From: Euperipatoides rowelli
Lineage: Eukaryota; Onychophora; Udeonychophora; Euonychophora; Peripatopsidae
DNA length: 10,298 nucleotides
Strand: one strand, 5' to 3'
NCBI GenBank assembly: GCA_003024985.2
Contig: PXIH01S0025830.1
A program made the translations under genes and the position numbers. Of this stretch, positions 1 to 7,219 are shown one piece after another. How positions within the stretch are numbered: the stretch's first letter is position 1; every line of letters begins with the position of its first letter. Under the pieces are notes generated by a model. It was given only the letters and a program-made list of their open reading frames with translations, did not search any database and was not told where the DNA came from.

Positions 1-352
1 AAATTTTCAAGTTGGAAAGAAGTGTCAAGTGGGGTTCCACAGGGGTCAGTTTTAGGACCCTTATTTTTCTAATTTTTATTGATGATCTGGATGTTAATAT
101 TATAAGTAAAATAAGTAAATTTGCTGATGATACTAAATTAGGCGGTAGAGTAATAGTATGGAAGAGGCATTATTGATACAAAGTGATTTCGATAAATTAA
201 GTAACTGATATAAGGTTTGGCAAATGGATTTTAATGTAGCTAAATGTCAGATAGTTTTGGTAGAAATTATAAGTTTAAATACAGAAATGAATGGTACTGA
301 TATTATTGAGATTGAAGAGGCTAGGAATTTGGGTGTTATTATTCATAAATCT
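1..352 (+). pseudogene. CR1-like LINE reverse transcriptase fragment, broken
   Basis: This is part of the reverse transcriptase of a non-LTR retrotransposon, the enzyme that copies element RNA at a nicked target site. Near the start it reads GVPQGSVLGP, the non-LTR RT motif just before the catalytic loop. FADDTKL follows at 120-140 and holds the catalytic Asp pair. Next comes a segment resembling WQMDFNLAKCQIV, then RNLGVIIHKS near 330-352, an order typical of CR1-clade LINEs. A one-base loss near 70 shifts the frame right after GPL, and further stops follow, so it is dead. The left end is cut by the window. The right end stops abruptly at about 352 where gypsy-derived sequence begins. A related copy lies inverted at 5295-5653. 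Assignment to CR1 rather than another CR1/L2-group clade is inferred from these motifs. Confidence 0.8.
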
Positions 353-840
353 AGAGACTCATCATGTGATCTTATGTCATCAAATAATCATAACAATAAT
401 GCCAAAAATACTCAACAAATACAAATAAAATTGTTAAAGTTGACAAAAGATGAAAAACAATGTATCAAAAACATAACATTCTGCCACAATATAAAGATAA
501 CAGCCAGGAGAAACCAAAACAAAAATATAAGGTAGCAAATCCAGACAACATTACAGAGAGTGATAGTAATCAAAATACGGTTCCAGTTTTAAAACAAAAC
601 AGGGAAAAAAAGGCTACTGTAGGTATAATTTCTAATCCAAATAGAAATACTAATAAAATTGGTAAACAACAAACTAAAAATGAGGATGCCAATGACCCTC
701 CGTTTTAAAAACACCTGCTAATGAAATTAGTGTTGAGGGTGATTCAAAAATATCTAACCCTGTCAATACTGATATTTTACATCAAGTAAAAAACGGTCCT
801 CAAATCAACAGTGTTAAAATAAAAATAATAAACAAATAAC
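353..840 (+). pseudogene. gag-like or gag-pol linker remnant
   Basis: The sequence encodes Asn/Lys/Gln-rich low-complexity peptides in shifting frames. One frame runs 460-708 and its reading continues in a second frame to about 820. The position directly upstream of the protease is where the end of gag or a gag-pol linker is expected in a gypsy element. I see no CCHC zinc knuckle and no major homology region, so identity rests on position. The frame open from 224 to 535 begins inside the CR1-like fragment and runs into this block, so it is a chimera produced by the junction and not a gene. Alternatively this could be unrelated AT-rich DNA between two elements. Confidence 0.4.
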
Positions 841-841
841 T

Positions 842-1213
842 GTAAATTTTTCCGATGAAAGCCCTTATAAACCTGTAATAAAAATAAAGCTGTTTAAAAA
901 AGAATTTTCAGCTCTTTTAGATACTGGTAGTGAATATACAATTATAAATTAATATTGTGTATCTGATCAATTAAATGCCAGTACATTTGGATCCATTTCA
1001 TTGACATCCCCAATAGCAGATGGGGCTATGGTGGCAAAGAAATCAATAGCCAACTTTTGTATAGACAAAATTAATTTTTTGCATCCTATATTGTTAGCTC
1101 CATTAGCTTCAATGCAGCATTTTCTGTAATTTTAGGGATGGACTTCATTATAAATCATAAAGCAAAAATGGATTTCATAAATAGAAGGGTAACATTTGAA
1201 ATCGAGGCTGTAA
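842..1213 (+). pseudogene. gypsy aspartic protease domain, broken
   Basis: This is the retropepsin-type aspartic protease that would cleave the gag-pol polyprotein during particle maturation. The active-site motif reads LLDTGSEYTIIN, with the catalytic Asp codon at 920-922. The conserved C-terminal motif reads VILGMDFI at about 1126-1149, matching the ILGxD pattern of retroelement proteases. The domain is about 120 codons, a normal size. A stop codon lies at about 950, shortly after the active site. A frameshift near 1115 separates the first part from the C-terminal motif, which continues in the frame open from 1138. A working enzyme cannot be produced from this copy. Confidence 0.8.
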
Positions 1214-2330
1214 CTGAGTGGGATAACCTAGACAACCAAACAGCTGCTTTTTATTCACTCAATCCACAGTCTGAGAGCCAGCCTAGAGCTACAAATTTAC
1301 ATAACCTTTTTAAAATGGATGAATTGGAATTAAAACCATTCCACAAAGAAAAATTAAAGAGACTGTTGACAAATTATGAAACAATTTTAATTGAGGATGT
1401 GGAAAAGATAACAGGTGCACTAGTAACCCCAGTGGAACCCAAATTTCTGTCTGATGAAAAAATATATCAAAAACAGTACAGAATAGCACACTCTCTTTAT
1501 GAACCACTCATGAAAAAATAGCACAACTTGAAGCAGCAGGTATAGTGAGCCCCTCAAGTGATTCACAATATAATGTACTGTTATTGGTGGTTCCAAAACA
1601 TGATAACGTTAATGATATACACATAGTACTGGATCTAAGAAAAGTAAATATGCAAATAGAACCTTACAAATTTCCCTTAATGTGCATAGACAATATTATT
1701 TTAAGGCTAGGAGGCCTAAATACTTTTCAACCCTTTATCTAAATAATGGGTATTACAATGTCAGCCAGGACGAGTCTGTGCAGCATCAATTCTCCTTTGA
1801 GTTGCCATGGGGGAAATGGGTCCTTAAACGTTTGCCACAAAGCTTACCCAACAGTGTCGCCATGTTACAGGAGTTAATAAATAAATGTTTACAAGGTAAA
1901 AAGTCAAAAGATAAGGTACTAGCCTATCTTGATGACATAATAATATTCACAGAAACCACTGAGGAACATTTGATGGTACTTGAATAGGTACTTAGGCCTT
2001 TAAAAAAATAAATATGGCTATCAAGCCTAGTAAGTGTTGCTTGTCAGAAAATCTCTTAAGTTCTTGGGACACAGTCGATAAAGATGGCAGTATGACAACA
2101 GATCCAACTATGGTATCAGTAACTGATTTCCCAAGGCCTATAACAGTAAAAAACGTTAATAATTTTTTGGGGTCAGTAGGTTTTTATCAACGTTACATAG
2201 CAAACTTTACAGAGTTAGCAGTGCCCCTATATAAACTCCTGAGGAAGGGCGATGGCAAAGTACAATGGTCTTCTGAAGCTGAACAAGCTTTTATTTCATT
2301 AAAAAAAAAAACTCACAATCGCACCACTTT
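1214..2330 (+). pseudogene. gypsy reverse transcriptase domain, broken
   Basis: This is the RNA-directed DNA polymerase that makes element cDNA in the cytoplasm. Fingers and palm begin after a linker; LDLRKVN near 1632 and KFPL near 1669 match the gypsy pattern of conserved residues before motif A. Motif A is damaged: the position normally held by the first catalytic Asp is Tyr (codon 1736-1738), preceding LNNGYYNV. The YLDD box is intact at 1925-1936 in AYLDDIIIF. The thumb/connection follows in another frame with VNNFLGSVGFYQRYI at about 2149-2193 and VQWSSEAEQAFISLK at about 2260-2304. Frameshifts near 1518, 1722 and 2005, the first and last in runs of A, break the frame. Missing one catalytic Asp as well, this RT is inactive on two counts. 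Confidence 0.88.
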
Positions 2331-2736
2331 TGGCCCATCCAAATTTCACAAATCCTTTCTACATCTCTTCGGACACATCCCAGGTCAGGTTGGGTGGTCT
2401 CCTAGAGCAGGAAAATGATGAAGGCCATATGCAACCCATTGTCTAATACAGTAGAAAGCTCAACAAAGCTGAGCAAAACTAGGCAACAATAAAAAAGAAG
2501 CATTGGCAATAGTATACACACTGCAGCAGTTCCACCACATAGTATACAGAGACCAAGTGATACATAGGACAGATCATAGGCCTCTTACTTATGTTTTTAA
2601 GCTTAAAGATGGAAGTCAAAGATTAGATGGCTGTTACACTTTCAGAATTTTAAGCTTAAATTTCAACATATACCAGGTAAAAATAATATATTTGCAGACT
2701 GGTTGTCACAGAACACTGCGCCTGAAGGTGCCATAA
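2331..2736 (+). pseudogene. gypsy RNase H domain, broken
   Basis: This is the RNase H domain that removes the RNA strand from RNA:DNA hybrids during cDNA synthesis. After a frameshift near 2330 the reading resumes with a SSDTSQ segment whose Asp (codon 2372-2374) aligns with the first catalytic Asp of gypsy RNase H. KKEALAIVYTLQQF at about 2495-2535 carries the second-acid region (the E in KEALA). TDHRPLTYVFK at about 2566-2600 is the conserved TDHxPL motif. A further frame change puts HIPGKNN and FADWLS at about 2666-2708 in another frame, which is the usual end of the domain. All hallmark motifs are recognisable but scattered in two or three frames. Confidence 0.8.
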
Positions 2737-2996
2737 TGTAGCTGCCATTCAAACACTAAGAGAACTATTAGATAGACTAATAAAAGCTCAGGAAGCGGAT
2801 GGATTTTGTAAAATAATAAAAGACAAAATCTGTCAGGGTCAATTCCTAGAGAGAAATTTTATTTTTGATGGAATGGTTTGTTTTTAAAAGAAATTAAGTG
2901 ATATCATGATTTTGGTGGTTAGTATAGAACACTAGTGCCCCCTACCATCGTAAAAGATGTTATATCAAACTACCATGATTCTGTTATCAGCGGTCA

Positions 2997-3009
2997 TCTC
3001 TCTCTCTCT
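2997..3009 (+). repeat. TC dinucleotide microsatellite inside integrase
   Basis: Six and a half copies of TC sit between the two halves of the integrase zinc finger. The upstream His pair and the downstream Cys region are out of frame with each other across this tract, so slippage here is a likely cause of one frameshift. Confidence 0.75.
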
Positions 3010-3151
3010 TGCCAAAATGCTTTGGAGAATTAAGTCTAGTTTCACTTGGAAAACTATGTGCAGTGATGTTCAAAATTATATAGATTCTTGAGACATATGC
3101 CAAAAAAGAAGCCTGCCTAGAACTAAAGCACCATTACAATCCATGCGTCCT

Positions 3152-3186
3152 AGCACAACCCCTTACGAAAAATTATTTATGGACAT
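3152..3186 (+). repeat. 35-bp direct repeat, left copy (candidate target-site duplication)
   Basis: These 35 bases are identical to 5785-5819. Both copies come from the same part of the gypsy integrase, and the integrase reading runs on correctly from the left flank into the right copy's flank. This is what a duplication of target DNA on both sides of an insertion looks like. The copy ends immediately before the N at 3187. Thirty-five bases is long for a LINE target-site duplication but not impossible; an assembly overlap is the alternative. Confidence 0.85.
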
Positions 3187-3187
3187 N
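3187..3187. other. ambiguous base N at left insertion edge
   Basis: A single unresolved base lies exactly between the left 35-bp repeat and the end of the minus-strand LINE. The uninterrupted integrase would have an A here, as seen at 5820. Confidence 0.95.
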
Positions 3188-3208
3188 CTCTCTCTCAAGT
3201 CGTAAACC
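3188..3208 (-). other. RTE-like 3'UTR and GA-repeat tail
   Basis: The element's stop codon is at 3209-3211 and only 21 bases remain before the repeat-flanked edge, the last nine being GA repeats (CT on the plus strand at 3188-3196). Very short 3'UTRs ending in simple repeats are established for the RTE clade. No poly-A tail is present. This fixes the 3' terminus of the inserted unit. Confidence 0.7.
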
Positions 3209-4774
3209 TCAAGAATGAGGTGTTGTGATCTTCTGATATATAGATCTCTTGACAGCAACCCTCCATCCACTGCGGTCCAATGCGGCTAAAGTGGAATCAT
3301 GGAGTGAACCTCCCATGAGTGTCTTCACTTGGTCAACCCATCTCAGGAGTACTCTACCAAGCAAAAATTTACCCTGTACCTCCCTTTCTACAATCAGCTT
3401 CTCCATACCCTCTTCACATCAAATTATATGACCGGAGTACTCTATCCAAAACAATATTGACTAGTATAACATCAATGTCAAGTTCTTTAAGGATTGAGAT
3501 GTTTGTACGCCATGCAGTCCAAAGAATACATAATAGTCTGCGCCAGCACCACATCTCAAAAGCACTGATGCGCTCATGATCCCTTTTTAATAGTGTCCAT
3601 GACTCGGCTCCATAAATAAAAATGGAAAAGATCAAATAACCAACCAATCTCTTTTTAGTATTGTTAGAGATTTGTCTATCACACCACACCATCTTGAGAT
3701 GGGACATGGCATTCCTTGACATCTCAATTCTTCTAATTTTGTCACTACAGCCACCATTATTAGATATAAGGGCGCATAGATATACAAACGTATATACAAT
3801 GTCACATCCAGCAACTTGTTGAATATCAGTGTGATTCTTCAATTATGGATCAATGGTCATTATCTTAGTCTTTTGACGATTAATAGAGAGACCAATCTTC
3901 TGACTTGCAGTTTCAAGTCTTGCAATGAGTTCCACAAGATTGTCTAAGTTTCTTGAAATTAAGGTGGTATCGTCAGCATAATGCAGGTTATTTATTTTCC
4001 AACCACCTACAGAAAAACCCATGTCCCAACCATCAAGAGTTTAACGCATGGCATATTCTGAATATACATTAAATAGAATCGGAGATAAAATACATCCCTG
4101 ACAAACTCCAGCATTAACATGAAACAATGAAGACCTTCTATTGTTAATTTGAACATTTGCAAAATTGTTTTCACATAAAGATCTAATAAGAGAAACAAGA
4201 TGAAGCGGTAATCCCATGACCTCCAAAATTCTCCAAAGGTGAGGCCATTTGACAGTGTCAAAAGCCTTCTTATAATCAACAAAGCAAAAAAATACTGAAC
4301 TATTGAACTCATGTGCTTTTTCAATTATTTGCGTTATGTTGAGAATATGTTCTCTAATACCTCTTCCCCTCAAAAGCCATGATGTTCCAGAGGAATATAT
4401 TCATCCAAAAAAGCTCTACTTCTACCATGTATTATGGAGCACGACTTGCTAGCATGTGATATAAGAGCTATCAATTTGTAATTTTCACATAGCTTTTTAG
4501 ATCCCTTTTTATATAGAAGAATGAAAATAGAATTTGTCCATTCTTGTGACCAATCTAGAGTATCCCAGATTCTTTGTGATATTTTATGGAAAATCAAAAC
4601 TCCAAGATCAGCAGATGCCTTAATGATCTCCGATGTAACTCCATCAGCACCACAGGCTTTCCGGTCTTTAAGTAATTCAAAAGCCATCACAATTTCATCA
4701 GGTTCAAGCCCCATAGGCAAATCTGATAGATTTTCATTATTATGAGTCCTGTGTATCCGAATAGAGGCAATCAC
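3209..4774 (-). pseudogene. RTE-like reverse transcriptase coding region, broken
   Basis: This is the RT and C-terminal region of the RTE-like element, which would perform target-primed reverse transcription. It is spread over pieces 4774-4370, 4373-4041, 4040-3843, 3842-3414 and 3406-3209. The second, third and fourth pieces share one frame and are separated only by stops at about 4034 and 3838. The first-to-second and fourth-to-fifth joins are frameshifts. The motif A Asp and both Asp of YADD are present, so damage is from stops and indels and not from loss of active-site residues. A further upstream piece at 5093-4845 encodes the linker before RT. The plus-strand frames in this stretch are antisense shadows. 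Confidence 0.85.
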
Positions 4775-5159
4775 AGTAGTTTTTCCAAACTATCAGAACC
4801 TTGTCAATTTCATCCACATCTTCATTTCAACTATTCTGGATTGTTCATGATCTAGATAAGGTCACGGGTGATTTTATTTTTATTTTTGAGAAAAGGTCTC
4901 TAGTTTGATTGTGAATGGCATGATCCTCAATATCTCTACAAACATTAGAGATAAAATGATTTTTATCCCTCCTACAACTCTGTTGAATTTCAGTGTTGAG
5001 TTGAGTCAATAGCAATCTGTTATCATCAGTTGGGCCACCACCTCTAAGTAAGCATCTTCTCTTTTCAATGATTTCCAGAGTTTGATCCGACATCCAATGT
5101 TGTTTCTTCCTGTTGTGTGGAATTTGATTTTAATTTGCAGCATTGAGAAACCATTTTAT

Positions 5160-5783
5160 AAATCATTGGCCTAACCAATGATTTATATAAAGGCAAAATG
5201 ACCTAGAATCTCTACACTCAATAGTTCTTTTTAACATACCTAACATGCTATTAGCCTTCTTACAAGCTTCAACACACTGTTTACTAGGCTTACAAGATTC
5301 ATGAATAATAACACTAAATCCCTAGCCTCTTGAATCTCAATAACATCACTACCATTCATTTTATATTTAAACTTATTATTATTTCTATCAAAATGAACTA
5401 TCTGACATTTAGCTAAATTAAAATCCATTTGCCAAACCTTAGCCCATTTACTTAATTTATCTAAACCACTTTGTATCAATAATGCCTCTTCCATACTATT
5501 AACACTACCACCTAATTTAGTATCATCAGCCAATTTATTTATTTTACTTATAATATTAACATCCAGATCATCACTAAATATTAGAAAAAGCAAGGGTCTC
5601 AAAACTGATCATTGTGGAACCCAACTTGCCACTTCTTTCCAACTAGAAAATTTACCATTAATAATTACTCTTTTTCTTTCACTTAATTGATTTTTAATCC
5701 AATTTAATACATTTCCATAAATACCTTTACTTTTAATTTTAGCTACTAATCTACCATGAGCTACCTTATCAAAAGCTTTTTGA
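5160..5783 (-). pseudogene. CR1-like LINE reverse transcriptase fragment, 5'-truncated
   Basis: This is a fragment of CR1-like RT read from 5783 downward. It starts inside motif A (QKAFDKVAHGRL), so the motif A catalytic Asp before it is missing. It continues with a KNQLSERKR segment and then VPQ. A TGA at about 5608 replaces the Gly of the expected VPQGS, and a further Gly is changed to Arg just after. LADDTKLGG with the catalytic Asp pair lies at 5522-5533, then QMDFNLAKCQIVHF, and QCVEACKKANSMLGMLKR near 5228-5280, typical of CR1 elements. A frameshift near 5185 precedes KSLVRP. At about 5160 the CR1 reading stops and RTE-like coding begins with no intervening sequence. The fragment at 1-352 is a related copy in the opposite orientation. 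Confidence 0.85.
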
Positions 5784-5784
5784 N
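5784..5784. other. ambiguous base N at right insertion edge
   Basis: A single unresolved base lies exactly between the truncated 5' end of the CR1-like fragment and the right 35-bp repeat. The base before the left copy of the repeat (3151) is T. Confidence 0.95.
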
Positions 5785-5819
5785 AGCACAACCCCTTACG
5801 AAAAATTATTTATGGACAT
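5785..5819 (+). repeat. 35-bp direct repeat, right copy (candidate target-site duplication)
   Basis: This copy is identical to 3152-3186. It contains the codon for the first catalytic Asp of the integrase (5815-5817) and reads on without a break into the integrase core. The repeat is therefore original integrase sequence duplicated on each side of the inserted LINE composite. Confidence 0.85.
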
Positions 5820-6309
5820 ACTGGGACCAGTAAATACTACTGCCAGAGGCAATAAGTATATAATACTCTGGACAGATGAGCTATCAAGATTTTGTGTAGG
5901 AAGTCCTTTAAAAAATATAGAGGCTGCAACTATTGCAAAAGACTACATGAAAAATGTATTTACAAAATATGGGTGTTCCAAAGAAATTGTTACAGACAGA
6001 GGTCCACAAATGACTGGGAGGATATTTAGGACCCTATGTTCACGCCTAGGGGTCAATAAGGTCTACACATCTGGGTACAGATCTTCTAGCAATGGTCTGG
6101 CAGAAAGGGCAAATGTAAAAATAATAAGTGTTTTGGCCAAAATGGTATATAAAAACTTTAAAGATTAGGATGAGCTAGTGCCTTATGCGCTACACGCTCT
6201 AAATTTGGTAGTCCATAGATCGACTAATCAGTCTCCATTTTATATTATGCATGGTTTTGACCCAGTAGACCCAACATCACAATTTAATTTACAACAAATT
6301 GTAGATTCA

Positions 6310-6335
6310 GAAGATGTCGATGGAAGATGTCGATC
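6310..6335 (+). repeat. 13-base tandem duplication in integrase
   Basis: The 12-mer GAAGATGTCGAT occurs at 6310-6321 and again at 6323-6334, a spacing of 13. The shift of one base matches exactly the change of reading frame between the integrase core and its GPY/F region, so this slippage event explains that frameshift. Confidence 0.85.
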
Positions 6336-6754
6336 AGGAACTTATCGAGCGTTTATCCTTGACGCGCACACAAGTGCATGAAAATTTAAGACAAGTGTCA
6401 ATTGATTCCTGTACGAACAAGACAGGTAGATTTAAAATGCAAGAATATAAGTTGGGTCAGTCAGTATTATTGTTGGACCCTACCCCATATACTAAGGCCA
6501 ACAGAAAATTGAAACCACGCTATAAAGGACCGTACCGTGTGGTGTCGCGCAGCTCGCTGGTCAATTATCAGCTGAGAGATATAGAAAATCCAAAAGACTT
6601 TAAGTTAAGAGCATGCACATAGACAGAATGAAACCTTATCACAACAGATTAGTTTGTGATGATGTCTCAGATGAGTAGAAATCAGACCAGGAGAAACAAC
6701 CTCCAACTGAATAAATGATTGTAAAAATAAAGATAATCATAGAGCAAAAAAAAT

Positions 6755-7144
6755 AGCCCCCAAGGGTAATGTTACCCAACCTTGTTGAAATTATGAAAAA
6801 AAAAGCAACAATAATAGCCCCTACTGATAACATTGCCAAACCTGGTCTATGGCAAGATAATAAAGAATCAAATTGTGAACAGTGTCATGGTGTAAATGTA
6901 TTCAAGAACACTAGAAAAAAAGACAAAGTAACAAAATTAGCCCCCAACGGTAATGTTATCAAGCCTTGTATATACCACGACAATAAAGGAAGCGATTTGC
7001 GAACAATGCCATGACATAAACGTGTTGATAGACACTGCTCTAAAAGATTCGCCAATTCCCAATACCTCTCTTCCCACAGTTGATGATCATCAAATTAAAA
7101 GATACCCACTTAGACATAGAAGGGCTAAGCCGAGGATGATTTAA
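6755..7144 (+). pseudogene. repeated CEQCH tail of the gypsy pol
   Basis: After the GPY/F region the polyprotein appears to continue into a repeated tail. A segment beginning AGCCCC and encoding AP-x-x-N-V/I-x-x-P recurs at 6755, 6816 and 6939. The last two units are 123 bases (41 codons) apart and each carries CEQCH followed by a GVNV/DINV segment (Cys codons 6874-6876 and 6883-6885; 6998-7000 and 7007-7009). A one-base shift lies between the two CEQCH motifs. The tail ends with RYPLRHRRAKPRMI and a stop at 7142-7144, a basic end common in gypsy pol proteins. I do not know a function: the paired Cys could bind metal, but this is inference. The tail starts after about 130 bases of broken sequence. 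Confidence 0.6.
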
Positions 7145-7219
7145 GAGAAAAAAATCAGTAAATATAGCGCTATATAAATAAGTCGTCTAGATGTAAAATG
7201 TATATATATACTAAATAAA
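7143..7219 (+). promoter_or_regulatory. possible polypurine tract, TATA box and poly-A signal of the 3' LTR
   Basis: A 12-base purine tract (7143-7154) follows the pol stop at once, where a polypurine tract primes plus-strand DNA in LTR elements. TATATAAATA follows at 7171-7180 and AATAAA at 7214-7219, an order seen in LTRs. The surroundings are so AT-rich that each motif could occur by chance, and no TG...CA ends or second LTR copy can be found. Confidence 0.3.

Larger units (their letters stand above)
2925..3186 (+). pseudogene. gypsy integrase N-terminal zinc-finger part
   Basis: This is the HHCC zinc-binding domain of the integrase that inserts cDNA into the host genome. The two His are at 2974-2976 and 2995-2997, six residues apart (YHDSVISGH), as in gypsy integrases. 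The following CxxC is broken: TGA at 3089-3091 stands where the first Cys is expected, and the second Cys follows in DICQKR. The His pair and the CxxC are in different frames because a TC microsatellite (2997-3009) lies between them. The end of this piece, from 3152, is the 35-bp segment duplicated at 5785-5819 and includes the first catalytic Asp codon of the core. The LINE insertion cuts the domain here. Bases 2737-2924 hold a broken RNase H-integrase linker. Confidence 0.8.
3188..5160 (-). mobile_element. RTE/BovB-like LINE, 5'-truncated and broken
   Basis: This is a non-LTR retrotransposon read from about 5160 down to 3188. In order it shows a linker with HWMSDQTLE near 5085-5110, GADGVTSEIIKA near 4651, RT motif A FVDYKKAFD with its Asp at 4275-4277, GVCQGCILSP (usual pattern GVRQGC, Arg replaced), YADD at 3969-3980, and the C-terminal YGAESWTLLKR...AFEMWCWRR at about 3540-3615, followed by a RWVDQVK...DRSGWR segment ending at a stop at 3209-3211. 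This C-terminal layout is characteristic of RTE/BovB-like elements. The endonuclease domain is absent. Stops occur near 4034 and 3838, and frameshifts near 4800, 4375 and 3410. The 3'UTR is only 21 bases and ends in GA repeats, as known for RTE elements, so the 3' end is genuine. Confidence 0.87.
5785..6621 (+). pseudogene. gypsy integrase catalytic core and C-terminal part
   Basis: This is the DDE integrase core that joins retroelement cDNA to host DNA in the nucleus. The first Asp is at 5815-5817 (FMDILGPV), the second at 5995-5997 (EIVTDRGPQM) and the Glu at 6103-6105 (NGLAERANV). Thirty-five residues separate the second Asp from the Glu, the standard D-D-35-E spacing. TAG at 6166-6168 interrupts an otherwise continuous frame, probably replacing a Trp codon. 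A 13-base step duplication at 6310-6335 shifts the frame by one. In the new frame the C-terminal DNA-binding region carries the GPY/F module, with GPY at 6527-6535. A last frameshift near 6611 precedes IDRMKPYH. The catalytic residues survive, but the protein is split from its zinc finger and interrupted. Confidence 0.88.
353..7144 (+). mobile_element. Ty3/gypsy-type LTR retrotransposon relic, interrupted
   Basis: The block carries, in order, a gag-like remnant, aspartic protease, reverse transcriptase, RNase H and integrase. The order RT-RNase H-integrase defines the Ty3/gypsy superfamily and excludes Ty1/copia, in which integrase precedes RT. The domains are spread over all three plus-strand frames because of numerous indels and stops, so no polyprotein can be made. 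The 2.6 kb LINE insertion at 3188-5783 splits the integrase. No 5' LTR is seen: the left edge abuts a CR1-like fragment with only about 490 bases before protease. A 3' LTR cannot be delimited without a partner. Without the insertion the relic is about 4.2 kb, short for a complete gypsy element, consistent with loss of most of gag and the 5' LTR. Confidence 0.85.

Noticed and set aside
224-535. 103-codon plus-strand ORF
   Set aside because: It starts within the CR1-like fragment and ends in the gypsy-derived block; the frame spans the junction by chance.
1310-1507. Minus-strand ORF of 65 codons
   Set aside because: Antisense to the gypsy linker and start of RT on the plus strand; no recognisable motif of its own.
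3249-3579. Overlapping plus-strand ORFs of 60 and 86 codons
   Set aside because: They are antisense to recognisable RTE-like C-terminal coding on the minus strand.
4521-4745. Plus-strand ORF of 74 codons
   Set aside because: Antisense shadow of the RTE-like RT segment around GADGVTSEIIKA.
6639-6839. Minus-strand ORF of 66 codons with a hydrophobic, membrane-like stretch
   Set aside because: Hydrophobicity comes from T-rich antisense of A-rich DNA at the end of gypsy pol; no start context or family.
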